From Bacillota bacterium (GTDB taxonomy: Bacteria > Bacillota > Clostridia > DSM-8532): a DNA stretch of 64,000 bases. This document shows positions 9,167-16,925 of the stretch, piece after piece. The number at the start of each line of letters is the position of its first letter. Within the stretch, counting starts at the first letter, position 1. The position numbers and the translations under genes were made by a program. The stretch lies in the NCBI GenBank assembly GCA_023411795.1, contig JAEYOK010000028.1, positions 1-64,000 on the forward strand, read 5' to 3'. The notes beneath the pieces are model-generated. The model was not told where the DNA came from. It was given only the letters and a program-made list of their open reading frames with translations, and made no database searches.

Positions 9167-9242
9167 TCCTCAATAGCTCAGTCGGTAGAGCATGCGGCTG
9201 TTAACCGCAGGGTCGTTGGTTCGAGTCCAACTTGGGGAGCCA
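9167..9242 (+). tRNA. tRNA-Asn (GTT)
   Basis: Cloverleaf with 7-bp acceptor TCCTCAA/TTGGGGA (one T-G pair), D arm with AGCTCAGTCGG, anticodon stem-loop CTGTTAACC reading GTT, T arm GGTTCGAGTCC, discriminator G and encoded CCA. First of two tRNAs in a short operon. Confidence 0.95.
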
Positions 9243-9245
9243 CTT

Positions 9246-9322
9246 GGGCCTTTAGCTCAGTTGGTCAGAGCCACCGGCTCATAACCGGTTGGTCCGGGGT
9301 TCGAGTCCCTGAAGGCCCACCA
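9246..9322 (+). tRNA. CAT-anticodon tRNA, Met elongator or Ile2 (lysidine)
   Basis: Acceptor GGGCCTT/AAGGCCC, D arm AGCTCAGTTGG, anticodon loop CTCATAA (CAT), T arm GGTTCGAGTCC, encoded ACCA. It is not the initiator because the acceptor end 1-72 is a G-C pair. The acceptor bases C4-G69 and C5-G68 agree with those TilS recognises in tRNA-Ile2, so decoding of AUA after lysidine modification is possible; sequence alone does not settle it. Confidence 0.9.
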
Positions 9323-9330
9323 ACATAAGG

Positions 9331-9361
9331 AAAGATGATTGCGCTGCAATCATCTTTTTTT
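9331..9361 (+). terminator. Terminator of the tRNA pair
   Basis: Perfect 12-bp stem AAAGATGATTGC / GCAATCATCTTT with a 3-nt loop, followed by a T-run to 9361. Confidence 0.93.
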
Positions 9362-9400
9362 GATTGCAAAACAACAAGGTTCGTGGAATAGAGGTTTACT

Positions 9401-10102
9401 ATGGTTCTCAAAGGCAGGTTAAAATTGATATATGATATGATTCCAACCTGTGATATTCTTTCGGATATCGGAACCGACCACGCTTTATTACCTGCTTATG
9501 CTCTTCTTAATGGACGCTGCAAAAAAGCCATAGCCTGTGATATCAGGCCCGGACCACTAGAAAGAGCTTCTAGGACTCTTAAAAAATACATGCTGGAAAA
9601 TAGTATGGAATTACGTTTAGGAAGCGGATTGGAGCCTGTGGGGGAGCAGGAAGCTGATGTCATAGTAATGGCAGGTATGGGTGGCATACTCATCACAAGG
9701 CTTATTGAAGAATCAATCCTCAAAGCAAAAAAAGCTAACTGTATACTTCTCCAACCTATGACTGATCAGGAACTTATCAGACCCTTTTTGTGGAGGCAAG
9801 GATTTGAAATTAAGGATGAAAGGCTAATTCGAGAAGGAGATAAGCTTTATCAGGTTATACTGGTTTTTTACTCAGGAAAAATCAGAAATAACTGGAGATC
9901 ATTTGATGAGATTATAGGTGAGAAATTAATTGAAAATAAAGATCCTTTGTTAAAGGATTGGCTGAAAGACCAAATTAAGAAACAAAAGAGGGTTGTCCTC
10001 GGGCTAAAAACGGCGAAGACAGATATTGACAGAGCGCAACTTTCAAATTCGGAGAAGCTACTAAATGATCTTTTAAATCTATTGGATTCACTAGGAGGCT
10101 GA
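9401..10102 (+). CDS. trmK: tRNA (adenine-N1)-methyltransferase TrmK
   Basis: A 233-residue Rossmann methyltransferase that makes m1A22 in tRNA. Visible motifs are DIGTDHALLPAYAL (SAM site, residues about 22-35), ACDIRPGPLERA, MAGMGGILI and LLQPMTDQELIR, all characteristic of TrmK/YqfN. Its C-terminus is a predicted coiled region. It is 6 bases ahead of a Nif3 family gene, the same pair as yqfN-yqfO in Bacillus, which supports the assignment. Confidence 0.93.
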   Translation: MVLKGRLKLIYDMIPTCDILSDIGTDHALLPAYALLNGRCKKAIACDIRPGPLERASRTLKKYMLENSMELRLGSGLEPVGEQEADVIVMAGMGGILITRLIEESILKAKKANCILLQPMTDQELIRPFLWRQGFEIKDERLIREGDKLYQVILVFYSGKIRNNWRSFDEIIGEKLIENKDPLLKDWLKDQIKKQKRVVLGLKTAKTDIDRAQLSNSEKLLNDLLNLLDSLGG

Positions 10103-10107
10103 TAATT

Positions 10108-10887
10108 ATGAAGCTCGAAAACCTTACTTCTTTTTTCGAGGAACTGGCCCCAATATCCTTTCAGGAGAGCTATGACAACAGCGGCCTGGTTTTAGGGGAT
10201 CACAATTCTGAGGTCACAGGCGTTCTTGTATGCCTGGATGTCGATGATAAAGCCGTTGACTTTGCTCTTGAGCAGGATTGTCAGCTTATTTTATCACACC
10301 ATCCTGCCATATTTGCCGGAATCAAGACTTTTACCAATGATAGCGCCCAAGGCGATATATTAATTAAGGCTATAAAGAACGATCTAGCACTATACAGTAG
10401 TCATACCAATTTTGACTCGGTAATAGGTGGTCTAAGCGATTTACTTTGTTCAAAGCTTGGTCTTAAGAACGTAAAAATTCTCAAGAGAGCTCAAGACGGC
10501 AATTACGGAACCGGTCGCTATGGTGAAATTGAACCCGTTGACGGTGAAATGTTTATTGATAAACTGAAGTCCAGCCTTAGCCTTGAATCAATAAGGCTTG
10601 TTGGAGATATTCCTGAGAAAATTTCAACTGTTGCTGTATATAATGGATCCTATGATGATGATATTTTGAATGAGCTTACCACACTGAAGCCGATTACTCT
10701 TGTTACAGGCGATTTAAAGTACCATGCGGCCCAGGAACTGAAACATAAAGGTATCTTTACAATAGATGCCGGGCATTACGGTACAGAAAAAATATTTGTT
10801 GAAGAGATGTCAAAACTGCTGGAAGGACGTTTTCCGGGGTTGAAGATAATACGGTACGAAGGAAAAGATATTTTTACCTACCGTTAA
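10108..10887 (+). CDS. Nif3/DUF34 family dinuclear metal protein
   Basis: This 259-residue protein belongs to the DUF34/NIF3 family annotated as GTP cyclohydrolase I type 2-like. Metal-ligand motifs are LSHHPAIF (residues about 69-76), SHTNFDS and, at the C-terminus, DAGHYGTEK. It lacks the long insertion domain found in Bacillus YqfO, being only 259 residues. The biochemical role is not settled for the family; the constant pairing with trmK suggests a role linked to tRNA or metal handling. Confidence 0.88.
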   Translation: MKLENLTSFFEELAPISFQESYDNSGLVLGDHNSEVTGVLVCLDVDDKAVDFALEQDCQLILSHHPAIFAGIKTFTNDSAQGDILIKAIKNDLALYSSHTNFDSVIGGLSDLLCSKLGLKNVKILKRAQDGNYGTGRYGEIEPVDGEMFIDKLKSSLSLESIRLVGDIPEKISTVAVYNGSYDDDILNELTTLKPITLVTGDLKYHAAQELKHKGIFTIDAGHYGTEKIFVEEMSKLLEGRFPGLKIIRYEGKDIFTYR

Positions 10888-10888
10888 A

Positions 10889-10983
10889 TAGACACGGGGA
10901 CGGTTCTGCCGGCGTCATGGATATGACGCTACGGACAGCAGAACCGTCCCCGTGTCTAGACAGCAGAACCGTCCCCGTGTCTA
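10889..10983. repeat. Nested inverted/direct repeat cluster between nif3 and tldE
   Basis: A 21-bp element beginning TAGACACGGGGACGG and ending TTCTGC occurs once forward (10889-10909) and twice in reverse (10938-10958 and 10963-10983, a 25-bp period). Between the forward and first reverse copies lies a smaller inverted repeat GCGTCAT/ATGACGC (10912-10918, 10923-10929). The forward and first reverse copies give one long hairpin with near-perfect 21-bp arms. It is far more GC-rich than its surroundings. Similar GGGGACGGTTCT-type intergenic repeats recur in firmicute genomes. It separates two convergent genes and could end transcription from both sides. Confidence 0.85.
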
Positions 10984-10989
10984 ACGTTT

Positions 10990-12216
10990 CTAAGATATAT
11001 CCATTTCAAGAACAGTTAATTCGTTGGTGGAGAAGGGGAAGAAAGTGTTGGAAGTCACACCTCTAAACCCTGAACCGAACATAGAGAATATGTTTGATGA
11101 AAGATTAAACTCAGGGAGCCTTCCAAGGATTCTTTCACCATCAAATAACATAGCTAACTGAACAGGGGTTGCATAATCGCCATTTGGGGTAAAGTCCCCG
11201 CCTGAGGTTACAATAGCGAGAATTCCGGGTTGCCCGCCCAATAAGCTCTTTAGGCTTTCAGCAGTACTTTTTATATATGGCCGAATCAATGAGGTTTGTG
11301 GAATGCCATCATAAGAAGCGGCCGCGCTACCCGTAGGTGTAAGTCCATACTTGTGGGCTGTTTTCTTATCGCAATAGGGAGCTTTTAGTATTCCGTTTTC
11401 AATAAGATTAAATTTGTAATCCTTATTAACTGTTCCTTCTGCATCAAAGAAAGGTGTATTTAAAGTATTTTCCGGGTTAAGATTCTGGCCGAATGTAAAA
11501 GATTCATTAAAAAGTTTCTGGCCTGTTTTTCCCGAGAATATAGACCCACCCTGAGTGAAAACATCGGCATGCAGATCGGTTATCAGCTTGTTAACAGGAG
11601 TCTCTTCCGATACGAATATAATCGGATACCTGCCATTCTTGGGCAAGCTCACTTTCTCTTTATAAGCATTGAGAATTATATCAAATTCATCCAGAATAAG
11701 CTTTCTGTCATATTTTCTCTCCTGAAAGCCCAAAAAGCCGTCAAAAACACTACTCGAAGACTTTTCCTTAAAAACGATTCCGGCTGACATAGTATTATCA
11801 GCATATTCCAGAGATAAACCATCGTTATTGGTCAGGATTGAGTGAACCTCGGTCAGAGAAATTTTGTTTGTGTAGATGAAATCGGGCTGCCTTTCCCTTA
11901 ATTCACATAACAGTGCATCAATTTCTTCTCTAAGTTTTTCCGGAGTAAGAATCTCAGTCCGGTAATCACCTGATATTGCCAAGTCAGATGTATGCTTAAT
12001 CGGATAATCAATATTCTTTTCAAGGGCTGCCTGAGCCTCTTTAAAAAGCTCATCCTCTGAATAAGCTCCGATAGCACCCGCTACACCAATCATGCCATTG
12101 TGATATACTCTCAGACCTCTCTTATCAATATTTTTGTTTCTAATTGATTCAATTTGCGAGTTGACTATATTAATGGTTGTATCTTTTACCTTGGAACGGT
12201 AATATTCACGTATCAT
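10990..12216 (-). CDS. TldE/PmbA-type metalloprotease partner subunit
   Basis: A 408-residue TldD/TldE family protein. It lacks the HExxxH motif, as expected for the TldE (PmbA) subunit, and keeps the family's C-terminal pattern GDFTPNGDYATPVQLAMLFDGERILGRLP. In E. coli TldD and TldE form a heterodimeric protease that degrades unfolded peptides and processes microcins; the substrate here is unknown. It follows tldD by 22 bases on the minus strand with GAGG before the ATG, so they form one operon. Confidence 0.88.
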   Translation of the reverse strand: MIREYYRSKVKDTTINIVNSQIESIRNKNIDKRGLRVYHNGMIGVAGAIGAYSEDELFKEAQAALEKNIDYPIKHTSDLAISGDYRTEILTPEKLREEIDALLCELRERQPDFIYTNKISLTEVHSILTNNDGLSLEYADNTMSAGIVFKEKSSSSVFDGFLGFQERKYDRKLILDEFDIILNAYKEKVSLPKNGRYPIIFVSEETPVNKLITDLHADVFTQGGSIFSGKTGQKLFNESFTFGQNLNPENTLNTPFFDAEGTVNKDYKFNLIENGILKAPYCDKKTAHKYGLTPTGSAAASYDGIPQTSLIRPYIKSTAESLKSLLGGQPGILAIVTSGGDFTPNGDYATPVQLAMLFDGERILGRLPEFNLSSNIFSMFGSGFRGVTSNTFFPFSTNELTVLEMDIS

Positions 12217-12238
12217 ATTATCCTCACTTTCTTATCCG

Positions 12239-13576
12239 TTATTGGACAATCATATTACGAACCCGTACATAGGGGCCGCCAAATGCTACCGGAAGAGGGT
12301 ACTGTTCCATTTTTCCGCAGCCGCCGGTCACGAAGGATAGCAACTCCAGCTTATCGGACAACCCATCGATTTCTGATAAAGTTTCAAACACGGTGCCGCT
12401 TATTACTGATATGTTGACGGGTTCAGTAACCTTACCGTTTTCAATCCGGTATGCTAATGAGGGAGCAATGGTAAATGTAGATAAGCCCGAACCATGCTTA
12501 ATTGTTTCAATTAAAAAGCCATTTTCCACTTCCGATACCAGCTCTTCAAAGGATTTATTTCCCGGTTTGATATAAGTGGTAGTCATACGGACGATGGGCT
12601 CATACTCGAAGTTCATAGCCCTTGCGTTTCCGGTGACACCTTCCTCCAGTGCCGCAGCAGTCGGAGCACTGTGAAGCCTTCCGGTCAATATTCCGTCTTT
12701 AATCAGGAAATTCTCTCTGGCTGCGGTACCTTCATCGTCATATGGAACGTAACCGGAACCTGGTATGAGCCCGTAATCAACAATCGAAAGAATGTCCGAA
12801 CCTACCTTTTTACCGATTGCCCATTCCTTCTTCATGGTTTCATCTCCAACCATAAAATCGGATTCACTCTTATGTCCGAAGCTTTCGTGAGCAAATACCC
12901 CGGCAGCCAGGGGCGAAAGAATGACTGTGTATTTACCGGGGGTCACCGATCTCGCATTCCTTAGAAAATCTTCACATTTTTCAATATATTCTTTAAGCTT
13001 TTCTACATCTTTCGGAAGATCACCAAAGCAGCTTGCGGAAAATTGGAAGCTGTCGCTGAAGGTTTTATCGTTCTCAGAGAATGACATTCTTAAGGAATAA
13101 CCCGCGCGCTGTGTGTCGAATATGAGCTCAGTACCTTTACTGGTGAATAATGTTATAGTTTTTCTGGCATCAATATAGATGGCTTTCCAGAGCTTTATAC
13201 TTGAGTACCCGTTTAATGTAGGGAAGAAAGACGTTAAAAGACTCTCTTTCTCACTCTTAGGGGTTTTTTCAATGCTGTTTTCAGTAAACTGCATATGTTG
13301 GTCCTTGTGAATTTCAAATGCAGCGACGATAGGGTGATTCTTAATATCCGGGTTTGGAGTTGCTGTTAGATATAGCTTATCAATTTCGCTTTGAATCTGT
13401 TCCAGGTCAGAAGTTGCTGAATAGTACCATAGTGACCCGTCAAAAACACGTATAAATGCTGCTTTATACTTGCGAATTCTTGATTCATCCAGCTTACCGA
13501 GAGTATAGGATATTAATGTCTCATATACTTCCTCTATTCTTACATCGGTGTAGAATCCTTCTTTAAATATGTACAT
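12239..13576 (-). CDS. tldD: TldD-type zinc metalloprotease
   Basis: A 445-residue TldD family protease with the catalytic zinc motif HESFGH near residue 230 (AGVFAHESFGHKSESD), the following GDETMKKEW region, and the C-terminal GGCGKMEQYPLPVAFGGPYVRV segment containing conserved cysteine and glycines. It acts with the downstream TldE-type subunit in the cytoplasm. GGAGG precedes the ATG. No bacteriocin precursor is seen close by, so this is probably the housekeeping form. Confidence 0.92.
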   Translation of the reverse strand: MYIFKEGFYTDVRIEEVYETLISYTLGKLDESRIRKYKAAFIRVFDGSLWYYSATSDLEQIQSEIDKLYLTATPNPDIKNHPIVAAFEIHKDQHMQFTENSIEKTPKSEKESLLTSFFPTLNGYSSIKLWKAIYIDARKTITLFTSKGTELIFDTQRAGYSLRMSFSENDKTFSDSFQFSASCFGDLPKDVEKLKEYIEKCEDFLRNARSVTPGKYTVILSPLAAGVFAHESFGHKSESDFMVGDETMKKEWAIGKKVGSDILSIVDYGLIPGSGYVPYDDEGTAARENFLIKDGILTGRLHSAPTAAALEEGVTGNARAMNFEYEPIVRMTTTYIKPGNKSFEELVSEVENGFLIETIKHGSGLSTFTIAPSLAYRIENGKVTEPVNISVISGTVFETLSEIDGLSDKLELLSFVTGGCGKMEQYPLPVAFGGPYVRVRNMIVQ

Positions 13577-13721
13577 AGAAAGCCTCCTTCTTTGGTTATA
13601 ATTACATAATAATTTAATTTGCGGTGTATGTAAATGATGGTTGCTCCTTTTTTATAACGTTGAAAAAGCATCATCCAATATTTTTATACTGACTATGGTG
13701 TATTGTATGCCGGGGTGACTC

Positions 13722-13782
13722 TCTCTATTGTCCCTATACTAATACTGTATATGACATAGCTACCACAGGGCTAAAATAGAGA
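13722..13782. repeat. Imperfect intergenic inverted repeat between CPBP gene and tldD
   Basis: TCTCTATT (13722-13729) and AATAGAGA (13775-13782) pair, with CCCT/AGGG just inside, around a long AT-rich loop. It lies eight bases past the stop of the minus-strand CPBP gene. Without a T-run it is a weak terminator candidate. The rest of 13577-13789 shows nothing else. Confidence 0.35.
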
Positions 13783-13789
13783 CAGTAGG

Positions 13790-14668
13790 CTAGCCAATTA
13801 TACCTGCTCTCATCAATAGTTCCATGATTCCAATACAAAGCATGAAGGTTACCGATAATATTAGAAATATAACGGCGATAACGGATGTTTTTTTATTGGA
13901 AGGGGTTTCATATGTAATTTCATTGTGCTTATCGTTTGGCTTCAAACTCCATAATAGAAGAATTAATATTACTAAAGAGGCTATGCTCGCATAACTAAAC
14001 CATGCTGTTGATATGAAACCTCCAAATACTATGGCGCATAAATTGTTGGAGGCATGAGCCAGCATTGAGCCGGTAATAGAACCGGTTTGATAAACGATAT
14101 ATCCTAGAACAAAACCAATGACGAAAGCAGGTATGACATCTTTCACACCGTTAAGCATATGAAAGAGTCCAAATAGGAGAGCAGTTAAAACAAAACCATA
14201 TTTCTTGCTATTCCCTTCGTATGCTTTTTGGATAAAGCCCCGAAATAGAGTCTCTTCACAGATGGGCGCAAGAATGACCATACCTATTATCAAAAGAAGG
14301 TTTTGGTTAAGAGAAGTATTACTAATAAAAGCCTCTGTTTTGATGGTACCCACGTTTATATTCAGTAATGTATCGATAAGCTTAGTAATATAGGCCGCAA
14401 TAAACCACGTGCATATACCTAAAAGTATGCTGATTACTGTATTTTTAGCGGATGTGCCTTTATACCTGTATACTTCCTCCAGATTCCAAAGGTTGATTCT
14501 GGCTAATAATAAGGCAGGAAATAGTATATAGACGAATTCATTTACCCAGAGATTTGTACCTACCCCAAGAATGGGCATAAACATAATACTGCCTGTAAGT
14601 GTTAAAACTGATATTATAAAATATGTAATATTGGCTTGTGAAATAGTTGGATATCGATGCTTAACCAT
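13790..14668 (-). CDS. CPBP family intramembrane glutamic protease
   Basis: A 292-residue membrane protein with about eight hydrophobic segments and the three CPBP (Abi/CAAX-protease, Rce1-like) motifs: EETLFRGF (EExxxR), FGLFHMLNG (FxxxH) and HASNN (HxxxN). Such proteins cleave substrates inside the membrane; in firmicutes some protect against peptide toxins or process regulators. The neighbour at 14701-15495 is an exported protein of unknown function transcribed in the same direction 32 bases upstream, so the two may be cotranscribed. Confidence 0.88.
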   Translation of the reverse strand: MVKHRYPTISQANITYFIISVLTLTGSIMFMPILGVGTNLWVNEFVYILFPALLLARINLWNLEEVYRYKGTSAKNTVISILLGICTWFIAAYITKLIDTLLNINVGTIKTEAFISNTSLNQNLLLIIGMVILAPICEETLFRGFIQKAYEGNSKKYGFVLTALLFGLFHMLNGVKDVIPAFVIGFVLGYIVYQTGSITGSMLAHASNNLCAIVFGGFISTAWFSYASIASLVILILLLWSLKPNDKHNEITYETPSNKKTSVIAVIFLILSVTFMLCIGIMELLMRAGIIG

Positions 14669-14700
14669 AAAACCTCCTAAAATTAGAAAATTATCCGTAA

Positions 14701-15495
14701 TTACTTTTTAATGAATACATATAACTGCCCATCAGCGTTTTCGCAATTTAACCTGACTTTATATTCTCCTTTTTCAAACATCAATTCTAATTGATCACAG
14801 ATGTTATTATGACCGGAACTAATAAGACCGTAAAAACTACTGTTTTCTCCAATCAAGTCAACGCTAACATTTCCTTCCCTGGAATCAGTATAGAATGAAA
14901 AGCCAACATTTTGTGCTTTATCCAAAGTAATTGAATAAATAGTTTCATCCTTATACTTCAATCCGCTAAGGTCAATCCTGTACGCCTTATCATAACCTTT
15001 TGGAGGGTTATTCAAATCTCCGCTATCAATCTTTGACAATCTTTCGTATTCTGAAATATCAATTGCTCTTTCTCTGTACCCAATTACAATTTTTCCTTTT
15101 GCCTTTTGATTTGTCAGAGAAATGGATATTTCCCCCGGGCCAAAGATTTGGTTAAAAGTATTAGCCATATTGTCTGTCACTTTATTTACATTAAGAATAT
15201 GTTTGTTGTCGGCTTTACCAATAAACTTATGCTCGCTAGTTACTTCAATTATTTTTTCTTCTTCTGAATCAGATTGAACATATAAATCAAACCCCTTTGG
15301 AATGTCTAGAGTTGATGTGAAAATAACTTCACTATTTCTTGATTTCTCATCTAGATCAATTTCGATTTTAGTGTATCCAGCTGGAATTGTAAACTTGCCA
15401 TTAACCCCGTTGCTGCCCATGTTGGAATCCATAATCATCAAGGGTATACCTGCCATCAGGCAGATAACCAATAATCCAAACACCACTTTTTTCAT
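14701..15495 (-). CDS. Exported or membrane-anchored protein of unknown function
   Basis: I do not recognise this 264-residue protein. It starts with a signal/anchor (KKVVFGLLVICLMAGIPLMIM) without a lipobox cysteine, and the rest is hydrophilic and rich in beta-forming residues, with two similar halves each starting after a segment that ends in a short Ser/Tyr-rich motif. GGAGG stands eight bases before the ATG. It is 32 bases upstream of the CPBP protease gene, so it may be a partner or substrate; that is inference. Confidence 0.7.
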   Translation of the reverse strand: MKKVVFGLLVICLMAGIPLMIMDSNMGSNGVNGKFTIPAGYTKIEIDLDEKSRNSEVIFTSTLDIPKGFDLYVQSDSEEEKIIEVTSEHKFIGKADNKHILNVNKVTDNMANTFNQIFGPGEISISLTNQKAKGKIVIGYRERAIDISEYERLSKIDSGDLNNPPKGYDKAYRIDLSGLKYKDETIYSITLDKAQNVGFSFYTDSREGNVSVDLIGENSSFYGLISSGHNNICDQLELMFEKGEYKVRLNCENADGQLYVFIKK

Positions 15496-15707
15496 GCTAT
15501 ACCTCCGTGTATCCCATTATATACCATCTATTATATGGCACATTGAGCAAGTTTCAGTCTTGTTGTTTATTGCATTTTATCATACTATAGTATATCATAA
15601 AGCTACTTTGGCACCTATAATTCCCATTGTTTTATGATTTACGAGGTTTTTGTAATAATATAGAATGTGTTGCCAAGCAATTCAATTAGACTTACGGGGA
15701 GAAGTAC

Positions 15708-16514
15708 ATGAATTATAAACTTATGGCGGTAGACATCGACGGAACACTTTTAAATGACCGTAATGAGCTTACTGGGAATACTAAAAATGCTATCAGGCTG
15801 GCAGTTGAAAAAGGACTTATTTTTACTATCGCATCAGGAAGACCTATACAGGGTATTGAAGGGCTAAATAAAGAACTAAATCTGGATGTACCATATATTA
15901 CATATAACGGGGCAATGGTGGTTCTGGGAAAATCGAAGAAGGTTCTTTATGAGCAAAAGCTGTCACAAAGGGATGCCGGCGACATTATTCAACTCGGCCA
16001 AAAATATGGAGCCACCATAATGGTATGGATGAATAATGGACTTTATGTTCCTGAGCTAAACGAAAGAGTGGAAAAATACAAGACGATTTCAGGTGTCGAG
16101 CCTGTATTGGTTGATAATATCGGGGAGCTTATCGAAAACGGTGTAACAAAAATATTATGGTATGATGAGGTTGAAAAAATCGAGCAATATCAAAAAGAGA
16201 TTGGTAAGTATCTAAGTGATAATGTAAATTTCCATCCTTCCAGACCATATTTTTTGGAGTTTGTTGATAAAAAAGCTTCAAAAGCAATTGCCATGGAAAA
16301 ACTAGGTGAATACTATGGTATAAAGCAAAGCGAGATGATTGCTGTGGGAGATGGCTATAACGACCTTTCAATGATTGAGTATGCTGGGCTTGGTGTGGCA
16401 ATGGCAAATGCTCCTGACGAAGTAAAAGAAAAGGCTGATTATATTACGCTTTCCAACGAAGAGGATGGAGTCGCCCATGTAATTTATAAAATGATTTTAC
16501 ACGAGAGTGATTAA
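15708..16514 (+). CDS. Cof-type HAD-IIB phosphatase
   Basis: A 268-residue haloacid-dehalogenase family hydrolase. Motif I is DIDGTLLND (residues 8-16), motif II ASGRP, motif III the lysine in KKASKAIAMEKL, and motif IV GDGYNDLSMIEYAG. The C2B cap places it with Cof/YidA sugar-phosphate and phospho-cofactor phosphatases; substrate cannot be told. A promoter TTTACG-N17-TAGAAT lies at 15638-15666. GGGAGAAG precedes the ATG. Confidence 0.92.
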   Translation: MNYKLMAVDIDGTLLNDRNELTGNTKNAIRLAVEKGLIFTIASGRPIQGIEGLNKELNLDVPYITYNGAMVVLGKSKKVLYEQKLSQRDAGDIIQLGQKYGATIMVWMNNGLYVPELNERVEKYKTISGVEPVLVDNIGELIENGVTKILWYDEVEKIEQYQKEIGKYLSDNVNFHPSRPYFLEFVDKKASKAIAMEKLGEYYGIKQSEMIAVGDGYNDLSMIEYAGLGVAMANAPDEVKEKADYITLSNEEDGVAHVIYKMILHESD

Positions 16515-16592
16515 CCATAACATAAGTGCCTGTAGAGTGAGTCAATTGCGCCGCGACCACGGCACGAATACCATTTATACAAAACTTAACGT

Positions 16593-16621
16593 TTGACAAT
16601 AAAATTCCGATAGAGTATTAT
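16593..16621 (+). promoter_or_regulatory. Promoter of the thrS leader
   Basis: TTGACA (16593-16598) and TATTAT (16616-16621) with a 17-base spacer, directly ahead of the T-box leader. Confidence 0.75.
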
Positions 16622-16627
16622 AAGTTT

Positions 16628-16892
16628 ATCTTTAATATTAAAAATGCGTTGAAGGGGACATGCAATTCGCAAAGAACGCCAAGAGAGGGATAGGACGTGG
16701 CTGAAATCCATCCCGTGTGACATCGTTTTGAACCGCCCCGGAGCATGATCGCTGAAATAATAGTAAGCTATCACGTTGATTGCGTTATAATCTAATTGAG
16801 TGACAGGATAATAATCCTGTAATCAAGGTGGAACCGTGCGAGTTTAACTCTCATCCTTGAATGTAAGTAACATTCCGGGTGAGAGTTTTTTG
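16628..16892 (+). promoter_or_regulatory. T-box riboswitch, threonine (ACC) type, with attenuator
   Basis: The conserved T-box AAGGTGGAACCGTGCG lies at 16825-16840; its TGGA bulge would pair with a UCCA tRNA acceptor end. It is followed by an intrinsic terminator whose arms are 16846-16863 and 16871-16887 with a T-run to 16892. The T-box and the first terminator arm can form the alternative antiterminator. In stem I the sequence TTGAACCGCCCC places ACC (Thr) at 16732-16734 as the likely specifier. Uncharged tRNA-Thr is expected to stabilise the antiterminator and turn on thrS. The T-box and terminator are seen; the specifier assignment is a fit by eye. Confidence 0.93.
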
Positions 16893-16925
16893 TTTGCATA
16901 ATACTATAAAAGGAGTGGATAAAGT

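Noticed and set aside
9137..9328. A 63-residue frame across the two tRNA genes
   Set aside because: It overlaps tRNA-Asn and the CAT tRNA completely and has the sequence typical of translated tRNA genes.
10889..10983. CRISPR array
   Set aside because: Repeats are palindromic in opposite orientation with a spacer of 4 bases between tandem copies; no cas genes nearby.
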